This document shows positions 31,695 to 39,670 of a stretch of 45,506 nt of DNA, in pieces (positions within the stretch are counted from its first letter, which is position 1; every line of letters starts with the position of its first letter). The DNA is from Bacillota bacterium. GTDB taxonomy: Bacteria; Bacillota; Limnochordia; DTU087. The position numbers and the translations under genes were made by a program. The stretch is from assembly GCA_012799135.1 (NCBI GenBank), contig JAAZLW010000015.1, forward strand, positions 1 to 45,506, read 5' to 3'. A model generated the notes under the pieces. It was not told the origin of the DNA and did no database searches. It saw only the letters and a list, made by a program, of their open reading frames with translations.

Positions 31695-32525
31695 ATGGCT
31701 AATACAGTCATAGTCTCCCTGGTAAGTATGGGTGCCATGGGAGCGTTGTTCGGAGCCGGGTTAGCATGGGCCTCTCGCAAATTCGCGGTAGAGTCGGATC
31801 ATAGAATAGATGAGATTGAAGCGGTTCTTCCCGGAGCAAACTGTGGAGGCTGTGGCTATCCCGGTTGCCGGGGTTTTGCTGAGGCTGTGGTTACAGCCGG
31901 AGCTGCGGTCAATGGCTGCCCTGTTGGTGGCAGTGCGGTAGCGGCTCAGGTGGCAAAGATTATGGGAGTGAAACTAGAAGACAGCGGTGAACGGCTAGTA
32001 GCACTGGTCCGCTGTGGTGGCGGCCATGCCGAAGCCAAACAGAGAGCAGAATATGTAGGTATAGATGACTGCCGGGCGGCCGTGCTGGTGGGCGGTGGTG
32101 CCAAGGGGTGCGAATATGGCTGCTTAGGGCTGGCAAGCTGTGTAAAGGCCTGCCCCTTTGATGCGATCACGATGGGACCCAATGGTCTGCCCATTGTGGA
32201 TAAGGCTGCCTGCACCGCTTGTGGAAGATGTGTTGCAGCTTGTCCTCGGGACCTGATTGCACTTGTGCCCTGTAATATGCAGGTTCACGTGCTTTGCCGT
32301 TCCTATGACCGTGGAAGACAAGTACGGGACAACTGCCAAGTGGGTTGTATTGGATGTAAGGCCTGTGAGCGGGTATGTGAAGCTGATGCAATCCATGTAA
32401 CTGATTTCCTAGCCGAGATTGATTATACCAAATGCACCAACTGTGGAGCTTGTGCGGCCAAATGCCCGACTAAGGCAATTACCATAGAAGATGGCCGGCC
32501 ACAAGTAGCTTCAGTAGCCAGCTAG
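31695..32525 (+). CDS. rnfB: Electron transport complex ferredoxin-like subunit RnfB
   Basis: An N-terminal membrane helix (VIVSLVSMGAMGALFGAGLAW) is followed by the cluster-binding domain CGGCGYPGCRGFAEAV and then several [4Fe-4S] motifs: CEYGCLGLASCVKACP, CTACGRCVAACP, CIGCKACERVCE and CTNCGACAAKCP. RnfB takes electrons from reduced ferredoxin. The length, 276, is typical. It is the last gene of the operon and is followed by a clear terminator. The order C-D-G-E-A-B is that of clostridial and acetogen operons. Confidence 0.97.
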   Translation: MANTVIVSLVSMGAMGALFGAGLAWASRKFAVESDHRIDEIEAVLPGANCGGCGYPGCRGFAEAVVTAGAAVNGCPVGGSAVAAQVAKIMGVKLEDSGERLVALVRCGGGHAEAKQRAEYVGIDDCRAAVLVGGGAKGCEYGCLGLASCVKACPFDAITMGPNGLPIVDKAACTACGRCVAACPRDLIALVPCNMQVHVLCRSYDRGRQVRDNCQVGCIGCKACERVCEADAIHVTDFLAEIDYTKCTNCGACAAKCPTKAITIEDGRPQVASVAS

Positions 32526-32544
32526 GAAAGATAGCTTGCTGACG

Positions 32545-32569
32545 AGCCGCCTGTGTACAGGCGGCTTTT
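32545..32569 (+). terminator. Intrinsic terminator of the Rnf operon
   Basis: AGCCGCCTGT and ACAGGCGGCT form a GC-rich stem followed by TTTTC, 20 bases past the rnfB stop. Confidence 0.9.
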
Positions 32570-32680
32570 CTGTATTTCAGGGAAACCATTCTGGTAAACA
32601 GGAGATTATGGGAATGAAGGGAAAATATCATATGTAGACCATGGGTAATCATTGGACCAGCAGAGCAAGGAGGAGATAGT

Positions 32681-33172
32681 ATGGATGCCCTGCAGGCAAT
32701 AAGGACCCGACGGAGCATACGCAAGTATGAGGATAAACCAATACCTAAGGAAACACTGGAGGCCATCGTTGACTGTGGTCGCTTGGCTGCTAGTGGCCGC
32801 AATGAGCAGCCCTGGGAGTTCGTCGTGGTAACTGAACCTGAGATCAAACAGAAGATCGCCGAGGCTGCCGATTATGGCAAATTTATCGCGCAAGCGGCGG
32901 CCTGTATCGCTGTATTCTGCCGAGATACAACATACTATATAGAAGATGGATCAGCTGCAACCCAGAATATCCTGGTGGGAGCTTGGGCCTTAGGAGTTGG
33001 CACTTGCTGGATAGCCGGAGATAAGAAACACTATGCACCAACCATCGGGCAAATCGTAGGAGCCCCGACCAATACTAAGCTAGTCTCCCTCATAGCTCTG
33101 GGCTACCCAGCGGAACAGCCCACCAGAACCAAACGACAACTGAACGAAGTCATCCACTGGAACGGCTTTTGA
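32681..33172 (+). CDS. Nitroreductase-family flavoprotein
   Basis: A short (163-residue) FMN-dependent nitroreductase-fold protein. AIRTRRSIRKYEDKPIPKETLEAIVDCGRLAASGRNEQPWEFVVV is the FMN-binding N terminus, with GSAATQNILVGAWALGVGTCWI in the dimer core and ALGYPAEQP at the C-terminal FMN site. Such enzymes reduce nitro, quinone or enone groups with NAD(P)H. The ATG has AGGAG six bases upstream. Substrate unknown; it is a single gene between the Rnf terminator and the lipoprotein gene. Confidence 0.9.
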   Translation: MDALQAIRTRRSIRKYEDKPIPKETLEAIVDCGRLAASGRNEQPWEFVVVTEPEIKQKIAEAADYGKFIAQAAACIAVFCRDTTYYIEDGSAATQNILVGAWALGVGTCWIAGDKKHYAPTIGQIVGAPTNTKLVSLIALGYPAEQPTRTKRQLNEVIHWNGF

Positions 33173-33252
33173 GCGCAATTCGGAATAATCGAAAGGAGGG
33201 AGGGCGTCAGACTCCCACTGCATGTCAGGCGGGATCATAGCGCCCACTATAG

Positions 33253-33729
33253 ATGAAAAGTAAGCGGTTCATGGGCTTGCTGGCCCTCTTACTGCTCACA
33301 CTTACTCTTGCAGGGTGCACAGTGTCCGGAAGAGTACATTTGACCTTTCAGCCTAAGGATGTAGTAGAGCTGACCCTACGGGATGTAGAGATTTACCGCC
33401 GCTGGTATGGATCAGATCCCTATGCTAATAATCTCTCCTTTCGGATCTATGTAAGGGATGATTATATAGGGACCATACCCAGGGATGGTGCGTTTCTTGA
33501 GATCCCAGTTGGGGAGCCCAGGGTTCTTAGCCACTCGGTGCGTTTCTATCCAAGTAAGTACCGCTATCCGCCGGACATACGCATAGAAGTCTGGGACCAT
33601 GGGTATTCGCCTCGGGATAGAACACAGCATGTCGATGATCTATTTATTCCTTACCGGGCGTGGCAGGAACAGTACACCAGCGGTAAACACGTTTACCTTC
33701 GATATGATGTCAAGGTTTATCGATGGTAA
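33253..33729 (+). CDS. Hypothetical lipoprotein
   Basis: A 158-residue protein with a lipoprotein signal peptide, KRFMGLLALLLLTLTLAGC, the Cys at about residue 22 being the lipid anchor. The mature part is rich in Tyr, Arg and beta-strand-like alternation (VELTLRDVEIYRRWYG, FRIYVRDDYIGTIP, HVYLRYDVKVYRW) and is predicted to be a beta-rich extracytoplasmic domain. No family recognised. The start codon has no clear ribosome binding site, while a strong GGAGGGAGGG lies 49 bases upstream. It shows that the cell uses lipoprotein export, unlike the binding protein at 15347. Confidence 0.75.
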   Translation: MKSKRFMGLLALLLLTLTLAGCTVSGRVHLTFQPKDVVELTLRDVEIYRRWYGSDPYANNLSFRIYVRDDYIGTIPRDGAFLEIPVGEPRVLSHSVRFYPSKYRYPPDIRIEVWDHGYSPRDRTQHVDDLFIPYRAWQEQYTSGKHVYLRYDVKVYRW

Positions 33730-33837
33730 GAGCATCTTCCAGTTCCAGGATCGCCAGACGCCCCATGGGTAGCCAATACTTTCCCGACTACTCAAAGGAA
33801 GCATGTCCAAAAAGGAACATACCCACAAACAACAATT

Positions 33838-33865
33838 AGGGAGGGCCCTAGCAGGGCTACTCCCT
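33838..33865. terminator. Hairpin between convergent genes
   Basis: AGGGAG pairs with CTCCCT and, inside, GCCCT pairs with AGGGC around AGC. It lies between the lipoprotein gene and the 5'-nucleotidase gene, which face each other. There is no U tract, so termination is plausible but not clear. No gene is seen in 33730-33916. Confidence 0.5.
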
Positions 33866-33916
33866 GATTGATTGCTACTCCCTGTTTGCTTGGCTATTTG
33901 CTGTGTCTATACACCG

Positions 33917-35437
33917 TTACTCTACTACCACTATACGCCCCGCTACGTCGGGAGCGATAGTGCCCTCATCCACAACATGGCCGGCCACAGCATCTCTAAG
34001 CATCTCACCGGTCTCGACCAGTATGGTAGCAGATTCAAACATGACATAGCCATCGCCGCCTGCGGCGATAAAGTCATTGGTGGCTACTGTATAGAGTCTA
34101 TCCAGATTCAGGGCTTCGTCCCCGACCATAACATCGATCACCCTAGAGCCTGGCTCCCGGGAGGGATCGAACATAAACTCAAGGCCAGACACCTGGAGGA
34201 AGCCTCCATTTTGCTCTGGATAGAGTCTTACACTATGCTCTAAAGCCTCGAGTAGATCTCGACCCCGCATCTCCACTTTGACCAAGGTATTATCAAAGGG
34301 GAGAACAGTATAGATATCGCCGATAGTGATGGCTCCAGCATTGATGGAGGCTCTGATCCCGCCACCGTTATTTACCGCCAGATCAGCGCCGACTGCCTCC
34401 CGCATTATATCGGTAATTAGATCTCCCAGATTAGTCTCTTTCGTTCTAACGTTGGCTCTTTCACCATCCAAGAGGATAGCAGCAGTGCCAATCTCTTGGT
34501 CTAGCTTCTCCTTAAGCTCCTGCCCCCATTTGCCTACCACTCTGGCGGCATTAGGATGATCTGCAACTTCAGCAGTCACTGGCACCAGCTTCCTCGAAAC
34601 ATCAATCACATCTCCATCTTCCAATGTGATCTGAAGATAACCTAGCTCCCGGGCATGTTCACCTGCCTGGACGATATAGGTATTGCCTACTACCACCGGC
34701 TCCTCGATGCGGGTATGGGAGTGTCCCCCAACGATAACATCTATCTCTGGCACCGCTGCAGCCAGCTCCATATCGCCATCGATGCCTAGATGGGTAAGGG
34801 CAATGACGACATCGACTTGGGGTCGTAGATAACCGGCTAGACTCCTAGCCCGTTCAATGGGGTCATTGAGGGTGAGTCCCACCACATTCTTCGGATGCGT
34901 CACCAAAGGAATGTCCGGTGTAGTAAGGCCGATGATACCAACCTTGAGATTACCTACTGACTTGACTACGGCTGAGAATCCTATGGGTTCACCGGTGGTC
35001 TCCTTAAGTACATTAGCTGCTAGAACGGGAAAGACAGCTTCCTGTTGCCGTTCAGCCAAAGCCATCTGTCCATAGTTAAAGTCATGGTTGCCTAAAGTCA
35101 TGGCATCATAAACCATCAAGTTCATGACTTCCACAACAGACCGACCCTCAAACATATTGGCGATATTGGTCCCATGCCAGGCATCCCCGGCATCCAATAG
35201 CAGCACGTTCTTCCCATTACCTTCTCGCAACTCATCTACCAGTGTCGCGACCCGAATCATGCCACCGATGGGTGCTGCATCACTCGCCGGTGCAAAAGGC
35301 TCCAGACGGGCATGGGTATCATTGGTGTGCAGAATCACCAGTGTATCCGCGGCTTGGGCAGTCAAACCAGGCGATACCACCAACAGGGTTATGACTAGCA
35401 TGAGTGAGAACTGCCTAACTCTATACTTCTTCATCAC
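33917..35437 (-). CDS. Secreted 5'-nucleotidase / metallophosphatase
   Basis: A signal peptide (SLMLVITLLVVSPGLTAQAA) leads into a dinuclear metallophosphatase domain with LVILHTNDTHARLEP, LDAGDAWHGT, TLGNHDFNYG, ALTHLGIDG and GGHSHTRI. The C-terminal 5'-nucleotidase domain has NLGDLITDIMREAVGADLAVNNGGGIRAS and TVLPFDNTLVKVEMRG. It hydrolyses nucleotides (or UDP-sugars) outside the membrane. There is no sortase signal, S-layer domain or lipobox, so it is probably released. Length 506 is normal. It could supply nucleosides to the BMP importer at 11.8-16.5 kb. The ATG has GGGGG seven bases upstream. Confidence 0.92.
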   Translation of the reverse strand: MMKKYRVRQFSLMLVITLLVVSPGLTAQAADTLVILHTNDTHARLEPFAPASDAAPIGGMIRVATLVDELREGNGKNVLLLDAGDAWHGTNIANMFEGRSVVEVMNLMVYDAMTLGNHDFNYGQMALAERQQEAVFPVLAANVLKETTGEPIGFSAVVKSVGNLKVGIIGLTTPDIPLVTHPKNVVGLTLNDPIERARSLAGYLRPQVDVVIALTHLGIDGDMELAAAVPEIDVIVGGHSHTRIEEPVVVGNTYIVQAGEHARELGYLQITLEDGDVIDVSRKLVPVTAEVADHPNAARVVGKWGQELKEKLDQEIGTAAILLDGERANVRTKETNLGDLITDIMREAVGADLAVNNGGGIRASINAGAITIGDIYTVLPFDNTLVKVEMRGRDLLEALEHSVRLYPEQNGGFLQVSGLEFMFDPSREPGSRVIDVMVGDEALNLDRLYTVATNDFIAAGGDGYVMFESATILVETGEMLRDAVAGHVVDEGTIAPDVAGRIVVVE

Positions 35438-35562
35438 AAAACCCCCTCTTGTATTCTCTTACCGTAAACTTCCTAATTAGATGTACTGTATAACCCGAAG
35501 GGATTCCTGCTTCTTAGCCCATTCTTCACTGAAGAGCTAAGGCTTTCTATGATGATATGATC

Positions 35563-35590
35563 AAAAACACCCTGGAAAGCTCCAGGGTGT
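35563..35590 (-). terminator. Intrinsic terminator of adk
   Basis: On the minus strand a perfect 10-bp stem ACACCCTGGA/TCCAGGGTGT with a four-base loop is followed by TTTTTGA, 37 bases past the adk stop. Confidence 0.93.
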
Positions 35591-35626
35591 AAATCTCAGG
35601 CGGTGTTCAGGTAGTCTGCTATAACC

Positions 35627-36268
35627 TTACATCTTCGGTAAGATGATTCCATCCAAAACCTCGCTAATATCTGCGAAAATGCCCTCAACACTCTGATCTG
35701 CACCGATAGGGTAGAGTAGTCCACATTGCTCATAGAAATCCCTTAATGGCTTGATCTCCGCCTGATAGACCTCCATCCGGTGGCGAATAGTCTCAGGATT
35801 GTCGTCTTCGCGCTGGATGAGGTGACCGCCACACGGACATCGCTCTAGGCGATAGAACTGGATATGATAGGTCTTGCTGCAGCGATCACAAACCCGCCGT
35901 CCAGATAAGCGGTGGATTACCGAATCCACGGCCAACTCCAGAAGAAAGACTACATCTAGTACTGGTGGATGCTCCTTGAGATATCTATCTAGATGTTGGG
36001 CTTGCAACAAGGTTCTTGGATAACCATCCAAGATCACACTTTCGTAGCGCTGCAACTGGTTCTCGATGATCATGTTCACGATCCCGTCTTCTACCATGTC
36101 TCCCTTACTGAGGGTACCTCTGATGGAGCGACCGATTTCAGTTTGCTCCGCCACCTCGTGCCTCAGAATGCTCCCCATGGACAAATGAACAGCACCGTAC
36201 TTCGTACTGACAAGCCGAGCTTGGGTTCCCTTTCCGGCGCCGGGCGCCCCTAACATGACCATACGCAT
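35627..36268 (-). CDS. adk: Adenylate kinase with a Cys-containing LID domain
   Basis: The P-loop is MLGAPGAGKGTQA, with LDGYPRTLLQA and the LID domain LSGRRVCDRCSKTYHIQFYRLERCPCGGHLIQREDDNPETIRHRMEVY. It interconverts ATP, AMP and ADP. Gram-positive enzymes often bind zinc in the LID with two CxxC-type pairs; here the first is CDRC and the second is the shorter CPC, so zinc binding is likely but the geometry is unusual. Length 213 is typical. The gene stands alone, not in the ribosomal secY-adk-map setting usual in Bacillota, so it may be a second copy. AGGTGGG lies eight bases before the ATG. Confidence 0.93.
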   Translation of the reverse strand: MRMVMLGAPGAGKGTQARLVSTKYGAVHLSMGSILRHEVAEQTEIGRSIRGTLSKGDMVEDGIVNMIIENQLQRYESVILDGYPRTLLQAQHLDRYLKEHPPVLDVVFLLELAVDSVIHRLSGRRVCDRCSKTYHIQFYRLERCPCGGHLIQREDDNPETIRHRMEVYQAEIKPLRDFYEQCGLLYPIGADQSVEGIFADISEVLDGIILPKM

Positions 36269-36411
36269 AGTAGTATCCCACCTGTCTCCTTATTACGACC
36301 ATTAAGGCCGGATTTCCCATAGCAAATACTTATTACCTTCTCCGGAAAGCCGGGTATCCCTTTTTGCAGTTATCCTCATTCCAGCCAGTTCTTCTCAAGT
36401 AGAGCTTTACG

Positions 36412-37992
36412 TTATAGTAGGACTACCTGTTTGGCACCATAGATTCCCGGAATCTCACAGATAGCATCCAACACAGCCGGTGGTAGAGGTGCGTCAGTTC
36501 CCAATACCATTACCGCTGGCCCACCTTGTTTCTTACGCCCCACCTGCATCGTGGCAATATTGATCCCCGCCTCCCCGAGCATGGTACCCACCTTACCTAT
36601 GATACCGGGACGATCTTGATGAGGAGCCACCAGCATATAACCAGTAGGTACAGCATCCACTCGGTAGCCATTGATCTCCACAATCCGTGGAGAATCTGGC
36701 TGAAAAACACTTCCCGCCACAGTAACCTGGCCTTCTGCGGTCTCTGCTTCTACAGCAATCCGGTTATGATAATCATCACCATTGCCCCTGTGGACTGTCT
36801 CCACTTTAACCCCTCGACGGCGGGCCAGGTAATCTGCGTTTACCAAGTTCACATGATCATCCATGATGCGCTCCAGCATACCTTTGAGAATAGAGGTAGT
36901 AATAGGCCCGGTTTTCCAATCCATCAAAGCACCACTGTAAGTCACCCGCAGCCGACTGATACCACCGGCCACTTGGGCCAAGAAAGACCCCAGCTTCTCG
37001 GCTAGTTGGATATAGGGTGCAAGCTTTTCCATAATCTCGGGGGCTATGGTTGCCATATTGACAGCATTATTGGGTAAACCCCCATCGAGGAATTTGGCGA
37101 TCGCCTCTGCCACATCTACGGCTACGTGTAGCTGAGCTTCCTCTGTTGATGCACCTAGGTGAGGGGTGAGTACTACATTAGGGCACTCCAGAAGAGGGCT
37201 GGAAACGACTGGTTCCTGTTCAAATACGTCCACAGCCGCGCCGGCGATTTTGCCTGTTTTAATGGCCTCTGCCAAAGCAGCTTCATCGATTATGCCACCT
37301 CTGGCCACATTGATAATCCGTACTCCCGGCTTCATCAACGATAATGCTTTGGCGTCCAGCAGATGGCGAGTATCTTCAGTTAAGGGCATGTGGATCGTGA
37401 TAAAATCGGAGCGCTCAAGCAGAGTATCTAGGGGGACCAATTCTACCCCCAGTCGATTGGCCTGCTCCACTGAGATATATGGATCATAGCCTAGGCAACC
37501 CATATCAAAGGCCTGGGCTCTTTTGGCCACGGCTGAGCCGATGCGACCAAGGCCCAGGATACCCAGAGTCTTCTGCCTAAGCTCCACTCCCACCAGATGC
37601 TTGCGATCCCAACGGCCATGTTTGAGGCTGGCGTCTCCCTGTGGTATGTTTCGAGCCAAGGCCAGCATTAGGGCCAAGGAGTGTTCTGCGGCAGCTATAG
37701 TATTGCCATCAGGGGCGTTCACTACGACAATCCCCCTGCGGGTCGCTGCCTCTAAGTCAATATTGTCTACTCCCACCCCGGCCCGGCCGATCACCTTAAG
37801 GGAATCGGCTGCCTCAATAACGGCAGCAGTCACTTTAGTCGCACTACGCACGATCAAAGCATCATAGGTTCCGATCCGGGAAATGAGTTCAGCCTCGGTC
37901 CAGCGCTCCGAGATAATATCTACTTGCCAGCCGGGGCGTTGTAGTGCTTCAACACCTGCTTGTCTGACTCCATCTAAGACCAATATCTTCAA
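36412..37992 (-). CDS. serA: D-3-phosphoglycerate dehydrogenase with ASB and ACT domains
   Basis: Long-form SerA, 526 residues. The Rossmann motif is LGILGLGRIGSAVAKRA; catalytic residues are in INVARGGIIDE, the Glu of FEQEP and TPHLGASTEEAQ. An ASB-type intervening domain follows, and the C-terminal ACT domain (APHQDRPGIIGKVGTMLGEAGINIATMQVGR) normally binds serine for feedback control. It makes 3-phosphohydroxypyruvate in serine synthesis. I start at TTG 37992 with GGGAGG ten bases before it; the track start eight codons earlier is inside the ribosome binding region. It follows the aminotransferase gene and lies behind the same glycine riboswitch. Confidence 0.95.
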   Translation of the reverse strand: MKILVLDGVRQAGVEALQRPGWQVDIISERWTEAELISRIGTYDALIVRSATKVTAAVIEAADSLKVIGRAGVGVDNIDLEAATRRGIVVVNAPDGNTIAAAEHSLALMLALARNIPQGDASLKHGRWDRKHLVGVELRQKTLGILGLGRIGSAVAKRAQAFDMGCLGYDPYISVEQANRLGVELVPLDTLLERSDFITIHMPLTEDTRHLLDAKALSLMKPGVRIINVARGGIIDEAALAEAIKTGKIAGAAVDVFEQEPVVSSPLLECPNVVLTPHLGASTEEAQLHVAVDVAEAIAKFLDGGLPNNAVNMATIAPEIMEKLAPYIQLAEKLGSFLAQVAGGISRLRVTYSGALMDWKTGPITTSILKGMLERIMDDHVNLVNADYLARRRGVKVETVHRGNGDDYHNRIAVEAETAEGQVTVAGSVFQPDSPRIVEINGYRVDAVPTGYMLVAPHQDRPGIIGKVGTMLGEAGINIATMQVGRKKQGGPAVMVLGTDAPLPPAVLDAICEIPGIYGAKQVVLL

Positions 37993-38069
37993 ATTAAGAT
38001 ACCCTCCCATCTGCAAGAATCCAACTGAACTATGGCTAGGCCGAGTGCATAGATGAGACCCCGACCGAT

Positions 38070-39209
38070 TTATACCAGAGCCTGCTCGGCAGCTTGGACT
38101 CCCGTCCCTAGCGAAACAGCAGCACCGGCCTTGTACAAAGCCATCTCCAGAGCAGCTATAGCCAAAATCACGTCCAATTCACTACAGTAGCCCATATGCC
38201 CAATGCGGAGGAGTTTGCCCTTAAGCTGTCCCTGACCGCCGGCAAAGGTAACGCCCATATTCTTTTGCAAGATTCCGGACAGATCATTAGCCCCTACCCC
38301 TGTATTGGGGATTATTGCCGTCACCGTATGGGAAGCTACAGAGTCGTCAGCTAAGAGCTCCATCCCCAAAGCCCGGGCACCTGCCCTGGCAGCTGCGGTC
38401 ATCCGAGTATGTCTATGAAAGACATTAGATAGACCTTCAGTCAAAATCAGATCCAAAGCTGCATCAAGACCATAAAACAACGCTACTGCCGGAGTCCAGG
38501 GGGTGTTTTGCTTTGCAAAGCTCTTCCGAGCCTCCAAAAGGCTAAAATAGAAGCGCACCCCGCCATTGGCTTCAATGATCGGCCATGCCTTGGAGCTAAC
38601 ACTGACTAGAGCAAGTCCTGGAGGTAACATCAAGGCCTTCTGGGAACCAGTCACCATGATATCCACATGCCATTCATCAGTGCGAATATCCATGGCCCCC
38701 ATACTGCTAACCGCATCAACTAACAGTAAAGCCTCGGTATCCTTTAGGTAGTTGCCCAAACTGGCGATATCATTGGTGACCCCCGTAGAGGTCTCATTAT
38801 GGGTGGCCAGTACCAGCTTGAAAGGTCCTTCCTTTTCCCAAGTCTCAGTTACCTGCTCCATGTCGAAAGCAGTTCCCCACGGAAACTCCAATCTGGTCAC
38901 AACGGCTCCGTAGGCACTGGCTATCTTGGCAAAACGCTCGCCAAAGTTACCGGTAACCAATGCAAGCACTCGGTCACCAGGTGCTACGGTATTGGCTATA
39001 GCGGTCTCCATACCACCGGTTCCGGAAGTGGTAAGTACATATAGATCATTGGCGGTTTGGAAAACTGTCTTAGCTTTCTCCACGATTTCACCATGGAGAT
39101 TGGCGAACTCTTGGCTGCGATGCCCGATCATCGGTCGATTCATCGCCGCTGTTACCTGTGGTGGCACAGGAGTCGGTCCCGGTGTATAAAGATAGCTTTT
39201 GGTCGGCAT
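38070..39209 (-). CDS. Class V aminotransferase (serine/alanine-glyoxylate or SerC-like type)
   Basis: The N terminus YLYTPGPTPVPPQVTAAM and the cofactor region LLLVDAVSSMGAMDIRTDEWHVDIMVTGSQKALMLPPGL, with the PLP Lys in SQKAL, identify the alanine-glyoxylate/serine-pyruvate group of class V enzymes. Enzymes of this type interconvert glycine/glyoxylate with alanine or serine, and some act as phosphoserine aminotransferases. Placement before serA and behind a glycine riboswitch supports a serine-glycine role. ATG 39209 and TTG 39215 are both possible starts; AAGGAGG is ten and five bases upstream, respectively. Length about 379. Confidence 0.9.
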   Translation of the reverse strand: MPTKSYLYTPGPTPVPPQVTAAMNRPMIGHRSQEFANLHGEIVEKAKTVFQTANDLYVLTTSGTGGMETAIANTVAPGDRVLALVTGNFGERFAKIASAYGAVVTRLEFPWGTAFDMEQVTETWEKEGPFKLVLATHNETSTGVTNDIASLGNYLKDTEALLLVDAVSSMGAMDIRTDEWHVDIMVTGSQKALMLPPGLALVSVSSKAWPIIEANGGVRFYFSLLEARKSFAKQNTPWTPAVALFYGLDAALDLILTEGLSNVFHRHTRMTAAARAGARALGMELLADDSVASHTVTAIIPNTGVGANDLSGILQKNMGVTFAGGQGQLKGKLLRIGHMGYCSELDVILAIAALEMALYKAGAAVSLGTGVQAAEQALV

Positions 39210-39235
39210 GCTCAAACATCCTCCTTAGAAATTAG

Positions 39236-39262
39236 AAAAGGCCAAGCTCTTACCGCTTGACC
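39236..39262 (-). terminator. Intrinsic terminator in the glycine riboswitch expression platform
   Basis: On the minus strand GGTCAAGC-GGTAAGA-GCTTGGCC (one G-U pair) is followed by TTTTC, just 27 bases before the aminotransferase start and after the second aptamer. A terminator here is what a transcriptional riboswitch needs. Which ligand state favours it cannot be read reliably without folding. Confidence 0.75.
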
Positions 39263-39301
39263 TGGTTACAATGAAATAAAGAAGATATTCCCATATCTCC
39301 C

Positions 39302-39476
39302 CTGTCCTTTTGCCTGAGAGATTAACCCTTAAATAAGGATTTGCTCCTTCGGCGCCTGACTGCCAGGTCTCTCCAGAGGTCTGTCCCGCTACAGTTTCCG
39401 TGCCAACAGCACACCTGAGAGTTTAAGGCTTTGGCCCTTGCCCCTTCGGTAGGTTAAGAATCCTTTTTCTGTAACG
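39302..39476 (-). promoter_or_regulatory. Tandem glycine riboswitch
   Basis: Read on the minus strand, the second aptamer has the conserved series CTCTGGAGAGACC, GCGCCGAAGGAGCAAA, AATCTCTCAGGCAAAAGGACAG, which is diagnostic of the glycine riboswitch. The first aptamer (39387-39476) has a P1 stem CGTTACAG/CTGTAGCG, CTACCGAAGGGGCAAG and AACTCTCAGGT; its GGAGAG strand is not obvious, so it is less canonical. The pair precedes a class V aminotransferase and serA rather than the more usual gcv operon. Together with promoter and terminator it fills most of the 460-base gap between the aminotransferase and the FGGY kinase; bases 39546-39670 hold nothing I can identify. Confidence 0.93.
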
Positions 39477-39515
39477 TTCATCCAGTCCAGCCTTGCGTAT
39501 CTTTTTATGTATCTA

Positions 39516-39545
39516 ATTATAAGAACCCCTTCTGACCAATGTCAA
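39516..39545 (-). promoter_or_regulatory. Consensus sigma-A promoter of the glycine riboswitch operon
   Basis: Perfect TTGACA and perfect TATAAT on the minus strand, separated by 18 bases. Transcription would start near 39508, about 30 bases before the first aptamer. Confidence 0.9.
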
Positions 39546-39670
39546 GGGCTTAATGTTGCTGTTATGTTAAATCCACCATCTGCTTCAACCTAATTCAGCC
39601 ACATAGCGCAGGACTTGCCGGGATTTCCCTCGAAAATCTTACCCATACACCCAACGTGGAGGCGGAGATT

